A DNA stretch of 64,000 bases from Euclidia mi (Eukaryota > Arthropoda > Insecta > Lepidoptera > Erebidae): assembly GCA_944739405.2 (NCBI GenBank), contig OX123193.2, positions 12,098,331-12,162,330 of the forward strand, given 5' to 3'. A program made the position numbers and the translations under genes. The notes below the pieces were generated by a model. The model searched no databases, had not been told where the DNA came from, and was given only the letters and a program-made list of their open reading frames with translations. Shown piece by piece: positions 58,700-64,000 of this stretch. Every line of letters begins with the position of its first letter. Position 1 is the stretch's first letter.

Positions 58700-60585
58700 C
58701 CCATTAACGCCCGCTGTACTCGCGCGAGTACTGCTACAATAATGCATATTTCAATATTATCTGTCTGTGGTTTTACTCGATCTCAAGAATTATATTATGG
58801 CCAGATAATATATTTGTGAATGACAACACAATTGTGGGGGGTAGATTGTTATTTTTTATCAAATTTGTTAGTGACAAGTACGGATTGTGAACCAACGTGT
58901 CAAGGTAAGATACAATAATAAGGATTTATTTTAAATCCCAAAGTAATTTCATTTGTTATTGATGATAAGTCATTGTTGTATTGTATACCATCATATGATA
59001 TTCTTTTAGTAATAATTTCTTATGATAAACACGTAAGAAGATTCATTTTAGTTTACTGTACTCGGACGAGTACAACGGGCACTTATGTTCTATTTTTACA
59101 GGTGTTTTTATATATTTTGCAATGGCGAACCGTTCCGTTTTTACGAGCCAAAATGATTATTCAAGGCTGGAAGAAGCCCTTGAATCGATAATGGCTGATA
59201 ACAATGACGATTTGGAGTATGATGTTTTATTGTTACCACCGGAACCAGCAGTTGTAAGTGATAAAGAAGAAGGGAATGACGATGACTTTACATGTTCAAC
59301 TCTTCCAAGAGAGGTGCCTGGGTCTGTCGAGGTTGTTCCTTGCCATCTAGTTGGTGATAATGATTCAGATTGGAAGGATAGTGATGATGAGCCGCTTTCA
59401 AATCGTGCTAGACCTCCGAAAAGAACCAGAATTCAGGATTCCAATGAACTTACATGAAGAAAAACTAAACTTACATATAGTACTTACAACTCACGAAGTG
59501 ACCGATACTATTCCAAACAGACAGGGGACTGTCGTCGAATTATTGAAGGATCATAGTCCAGTCATGCTGATCGAAAAAAATATTGATGATGCGGTTGTAA
59601 GTTCGATAGTTGAAAATAGTACATTGTACGCAGGTCAAAACAATAGACACAATTTTGAACTTTGCTGTGCTGATTTGAAAAGTTTTTTAGGGATATTGCT
59701 GCTTACTGGTTACCATGAGCTGCCTACCGAGCGTGCATACTGGAGTTTGGATGAAGATCTTGGTATTCCATTGATTGCAAACTGTATGTTACGAAATAGA
59801 TTTACGAATTATCAACTTTTACATGATCTACGACTCTTAGGCTACAGGCAACGGGTACAATACGCGATAACCGAACAAAGAAACAGTCCAGTTACCTCTA
59901 TAAAGGATATGAAAAAGAAACAAAGAGCGGAATTTGACTATCGTTTTGATATAAAGAACGAAATTACTATCGTGCGCTGGAAGGACAATAATATTGTCAC
60001 AATGGAACTATGATGTCATTGATCCTTTGGGGAAGGTGAAGAGATGGTGCAATGTTCGGAAGCAAAAAGTTGATTTCAATATTCCCAGACTATTTATAAA
60101 TTATAATAAGGGTATGGGCGGAGTTGACCAAATGGATCAGTCAATAAGCCTTTATCGAGTAGCCATAAAAGGGAAAAAATGGTGGTGGGTATCTTCACTT
60201 ACCTTTTAGATATGGCTGTCTCCAATGCTTGGCTCCAAAAACTAAGAATCGACCTACGTCATATTCAATCATTGATATTGAACGAAATAATAACGGTCAC
60301 AATCCGGAGCGTATTGAAAATCAGTTGCGTTGTTTTATTTGCCACAACCGCGTTCGATGGCGTTGTATAGTTTGCATAAAAACTTTGTGTGTCGAGAGAC
60401 CTTGCTTTGGACAATTTCATACCTAATCCGCCCGTTGTACTCGGGCAAGTACACCCTTATATTTTTTAAATCAGAAATATTTTTTCACTTTTTTGTTCAT
60501 TTTCCTTTTGATAAGTCTATAATAAAGCAATAAATAACGTAATCCAATATTTTTTACCAGCAGTTTTATTTTGGGAGTTAATGGG
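58700..60585 (+). mobile_element. piggyBac-type transposon, copy B
   Basis: 1,886 bp flanked by TTAA (58696-58699 and 60586-60589). The ends CCCATTAACGCCC and the inverse of CCCATTAACTCCC match copy A. The palindromes GTACTCGCGCGAGTAC at 58716, GTACTCGGACGAGTAC at 59058 and GTACTCGGGCAAGTAC at 60437 lie at the same relative places as in copy A. It is inserted in a jockey-type LINE. Confidence 0.9.
59122..60426 (+). pseudogene. piggyBac transposase, copy B, internally deleted
   Basis: The ATG at 59122 starts MANRSVFTSQNDYSRLEEAL with an acidic N-terminal domain (DNDSDWKDSDDEPLSN). The frame changes near 59450 and continues with NNRHNFELCCADLKSFLGIL and AYWSLDEDLGIPLIANCML. It then jumps from NRF to FTNYQLLHDLR, losing the YFDN motif region kept by copy A. 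GMGGVDQMDQ, with a catalytic Asp, is present. A second deletion after SNAWL removes a stretch before KTKNRPTSYSIIDIE. The Cys/His end is intact to FGQFHT. It is inactive. Confidence 0.85.
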
Positions 60586-60589
60586 TTAA

Positions 60590-60893
60590 ATGGGAGCCTA
60601 TCGAGGTATTCGTGAGCGGTCTGGCGCGGGGCATGTTCGAGCGAGCTGATCGCTCTGAGCATGTCCACCTCGTCAACATCGCTCCCCTCCCCCATCCAGA
60701 CACCACGACACTGATCCGGAGGAGACTGAAGCGCCCCGCTCGGGAACTGATCCCGGTTCCATCGAGCGGGGCACTACCACCACATCCAAAACAGCCAGAC
60801 GACCAACCGCCGTCCTCTCGAAGGCGACTAACTGGGCCTCCCCCAACGGGGACTCACCCGGTTGGTCAGCCTCGGGGGCGGCAAAGCCAATGA
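60590..60893 (+). pseudogene. Jockey-type LINE C-terminus, right of piggyBac insertion
   Basis: The frame WEPIEVFVSGLARGMFERAD, then HVHLVNIAPLPHPDTTTLIR and a Pro-rich end stop at 60893. It continues the fragment ending RDL at 58695. Removing the piggyBac with one TTAA gives a continuous frame. Confidence 0.75.
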
Positions 60894-60989
60894 CCGGTCC
60901 ATAGTAATGGGCCGCGACGACGACCACCTAAAGGAAGCAAGTTCCAATAGGTTTCCCCACCGCCCCTTCAGGGGAGGTGAGAAGAAGAC

Positions 60990-61282
60990 AACAGCTCAGA
61001 ACAGCAGTCGCCTCCCATAACCCGTACGGTCAGGTCGTACCTTAGTAGTATATTTATAATTATCACTGGTACCAGTAAAGCATATTTATCTTTTCGTGTT
61101 TTATACAAGGCGCATTATTGTGTACCTAAGCTCAGCACAGCAGTCGTCTTCCTTCACGCATACAGTTAGGTCGTAATTATACAGTATATTTATATTTATC
61201 AACTGGCCAGTAAAGCCTATATATTTATGTATTTTGGGTTCTTTATTTATCTCTCCACACAACAACATTGATACCCCCTACA
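60990..61282 (+). mobile_element. Probable LTR remnant with internal duplication
   Basis: Two related stretches, about 60990-61090 and 61130-61230, share AGCTCAG-ACAGCAGTCG, GGTCAGGTCGTA-like, AGTATATTTATA and CCAGTAAAGC. The segment ends in ...CTACA just before a primer-binding-like site at 61284. This fits the 3' part of a long terminal repeat with a duplicated piece, but the 5' boundary and any second LTR were not found. Confidence 0.45.
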
Positions 61283-61283
61283 T

Positions 61284-61299
61284 TGGTGACCCCGACGAC
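61284..61299 (+). other. Possible tRNA primer-binding site
   Basis: TTGGTGACCCCGACGA directly follows CA. It begins TGG, complementary to the CCA end of a tRNA, as expected after the 5' LTR of a retrotransposon. No gag frame follows. Confidence 0.4.
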
Positions 61300-63127
61300 A
61301 AATACGGAACCTTCGGCAACGAGGCATCGACGCACGCGCACATGGTCAGCGGAATCAAACAAGGTCATGTGCAGCGTACAGCGTGCAGCCAAGCAGCGTG
61401 GACACGGAGACATCCTGGACTCATGGAAGACGACTCGGTAAAAGTTCATCATCCCTAAAAATCACCTGAGCTGTATAGTATCCGGTTTCGGAAATCAAAA
61501 TGTTATTAATAAAAAATCATAAATAATATAATATACAGGAAGTATTTTAATTATCATTAAAATCAAGACAAAGGGTCTATACCGAGTTTGCACTCGATTG
61601 TTATGGTGACGATGGACTCGGATAGACTAGTCGACGGGAACAATTACCATACATTTTCTAAATGGGCCCCCTAGCGGTCTCTACCGGTCGCTACCATCCT
61701 TTATTTTGGAAGCTTTATAGCGTCTGGTAAAAATTACCGCAACTCACTCCACTGGAATGAGTCTGGCAGTATAATTTATACATTTTTAATAATATTTTCT
61801 AAAACATACATAGGTACATCGATATATATGTACTAAAGTACCATAGGTACCATTTTTACCAACCTTTAACACCTCCTACCTAAAAATTGGCTCACGATGC
61901 ACGATCCAAGCTAGCAAGTATGCGTACCTACTCATAACACATACTAAAACTACATTATTCTATACATTTAATTTATCAGAAAGAGCTTACTCTATTAGGG
62001 TGCTTCACCTAAGACTTGAAGCCGATCACCATGAAAGTCAAAGTATGATCTTGTTTCGAAGAGGGATAATTATAGAGACGGCTCTAATAGGTATTTTGAT
62101 TTGGGGGAGAGAGAGCCTTGTGAAATAGGTACCTAATTATCAAAAGAAACACTGAAAACTGAATTGTCTTTGTAGTGCGGCAGGTAATTTAAGGTGGGGC
62201 TCTTCCTGGCTTCGACACTGCAGGTGATGGTAGAAGGTCAATAGTTGTGTGAATCAGAAGAGTAGGAAGGTTTTTAAGAATCAGTTCTAGGTACATTCCT
62301 CTTTTCAATACAAGCTTCGGACACAAGATACGCTTAAGGGCTTAGATAGGTACCTATGTAACAACTGAAGACAAATCCACTGCTCTTTTTTACAACTACA
62401 TTTAACTAGCTAGCGTACCGCCTTTATCGGGACTCTCTGGCTTGCCAAGCGTCGGGAGTTAACTAACATGCGGACACTGCCTTGTATCGTGTTCGTTATG
62501 GCTATTAGCATTAGCCCTTAAGCTCGGAGTGGTCAATGTACCTAGTTATATTTAGCGCGGCAAACCGTAACTGATGGCATCGCTATTTTGCATCAGAAAC
62601 TCCAGTTGTATTTTGACACAACATCCCCGAATAAAGATAACATATCGTAAAAAATAAGAATGATATGTATCCGTGATATGATGTAATTGCAGCACTAAGA
62701 AAATATTATTGTTTATGCACTTTAAAAGATAGACAAATCTGCTAAGTTTACTAGAAATATCATAATATGTTATGTGATATCCATAACGGTATATCAAGTA
62801 TTACTGTTTTAGCTTCCGACAAAGCAATTCCTTTATGCCATAGTTATATTTAGTTTTAGTGGCTTTATTATGTCATTACCAAAAAATACACATTTACATT
62901 TCAAAGTCCTTGGAAAATCGTAAAGAGCATTAAAAGCAGTGGGCTTAGAATAATCCCTTGGGGCACGCCCTATTCAGTTTGTAGGTATATGACTATATTC
63001 AAATAAGGTACGACTAAAATATAGGATTGGCTCTACCTTCTACTAATACAATAATATTGCCATTTTTGCTAAAAGTGCTGGTCAGATATAAAGCTCAGTG
63101 GCGTGCCATTGGAGAGGCCTATATGTA
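61300..63127. other. Gene-free stretch
   Basis: No coding region, RNA gene or clear repeat was recognised in 1.8 kb. TAGGTACCTA-like words recur between 61800 and 62360. Confidence 0.4.
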
Positions 63128-64000
63128 CACTCGCGTGCAAGTAAATCGACTCAAGCCTCAAGTGCGCATAAAAAGTGATATAACTTAAAAATGCCTTATT
63201 TTACCTCTATATAATGTTTTACATAATTAAAGCCTAGTAATTGAGCTTTAAAATGATGTAAGTTGCATGAAAATCGATTCAGTAGGTTAGTAAAAAAGGT
63301 GAATGTCAAAGATATTGTAAAAATTTTTGAAAATTCATACAATTTCACAGTATTATTATATTTATTGGGTATAAATGAAACAAAATGTGCATAAGATAAA
63401 AAAAATATTCGTGTCAATATTTGGTGTTCCCTCCTCTAGCCCTGATCACTGCTCTCAAGCGATTCTTCATCGACCTTATCAACTTTTTAATTGATGATTG
63501 TGCTATTCGGCCCCACTCTTCTTTCAACGCAGTCTTGAGCTCATTGATGTTTGTCGGAGCTGGATTCCTCGCCCTAACTTTACTTTTGAGCTCGTCCCAT
63601 ATGTGCTCAATGGGATTTAAATCGGGGCTGAGCGCTGGCCAATCCAAGTGTGAATCCCAAATTCATTCAGTAACTCACGTGTGGCCCGAGCAGTGTGACA
63701 TCGGGCATTGTCATGCATCAAGATGAAATTATCCCCAATAAAGTCTTGATAAGGGACAACTTGATCCAGTAGAACATTTTCAATGTAACGATCACTGGTC
63801 AGACCTCCTCCCCGGCCTCCCCCAGGAACGAAAACAAGGTCCGTTTTTGCTTCTAAGGAAATTCCAGCCCACATCATGCAAGAACCGCCACCATATGCAA
63901 CGGTTTCAACAAAGCAGCACTGTGAAAACCGTTCACCAGGACGCCGGTACACCCGACCTCTCCTGTCGCTGCCATGGAGACACATCTTCGTCTCATCTGT
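63128..64000 (-). mobile_element. Tc1-type DNA transposon, cut by window end
   Basis: A candidate terminus lies after TA at 63126-63127 (CACTCGCGTGCAAGTAAATC). The transposase on the minus strand fills 63414 to the window end. The other terminus lies outside. Confidence 0.65.
63414..64000 (-). pseudogene. Tc1 transposase, C-terminal part, one frame break
   Basis: The catalytic half of a DD34E Tc1 transposase. TDET at the window edge holds the first Asp. GGGSCMMWAGIS follows, then FILMHDNARCHTAR with the second Asp, and SPDLNPIEHIWDELK with the Glu about 34 residues on. A one-base frame break near 63650 separates the last two motifs. The end is AVIRARGGNTKY and stop. The N-terminal helix-turn-helix lies beyond the window. 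Confidence 0.85.

Overview
The window is eukaryotic, almost certainly from an arthropod and most likely a moth or butterfly. It is AT-rich. Four spliced or single-exon genes sit in a dense field of transposable elements of types common in Lepidoptera: piggyBac at TTAA, Tc1/IS630, pogo, PIF/Harbinger, jockey/CR1/RTE-type LINEs, and tRNA-headed SINEs. One of the genes, Hairless, is known only from arthropods. No prokaryotic operon, CRISPR array or intact viral gene was seen.

Host genes, left to right. (1) Hairless (H), minus strand, 8880-14077, three exons, 532 codons. It carries the Su(H)-binding segment, the Groucho motif YSIHSLL and the C-terminal CtBP motif PLNLSKH followed by the stop. (2) eIF4A3, plus strand, 15613-18178, five exons, 405 codons, the DEAD-box core of the exon junction complex. 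It lies head to head with H across about 1.5 kb. (3) A UBE2J1-type ER ubiquitin-conjugating enzyme, minus strand, 21687-22439, one exon, 250 codons. (4) DCAF10, plus strand, 32316-56335, ten exons, about 573 codons, a WD40 substrate receptor for CUL4-DDB1. Its 24-kb span is mostly introns filled with mobile elements.

Mobile DNA by region. At 0-5 kb there is a foldback repeat, dispersed repeats and a nearly intact pogo-type transposon (1874-4760) whose transposase ends in a PHD finger. The first H intron holds two non-autonomous elements. From 18.4 to 31.6 kb lie a MITE-like element, a CR1-like LINE fragment, a 5'-truncated LINE with a 13-bp target duplication, a LINE-in-LINE nest and an RTE tail. 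The DCAF10 introns hold RTE and SINE copies, a piggyBac relic (37897-39556), a Tc1/IS630 relic (45107-47416), a TTAA MITE (50716-51072), a roughly 150-bp minisatellite and a Harbinger-type element (54972-55656). From 58 to 64 kb a second piggyBac copy interrupts a jockey-type LINE, followed by a probable LTR remnant and a Tc1 element that runs off the window.

The most interesting signals are regulatory structures inside the transposons rather than a new host pathway: a nine-copy ACCCGTTTT-type motif near both ends of the pogo element, three GTACTCG/CGAGTAC palindromes at matching places in both piggyBac copies, complementary internal deletions in those two copies, and SINEs that share their 3' end with an RTE LINE. 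All family assignments were made by reading the sequence, without a database search.
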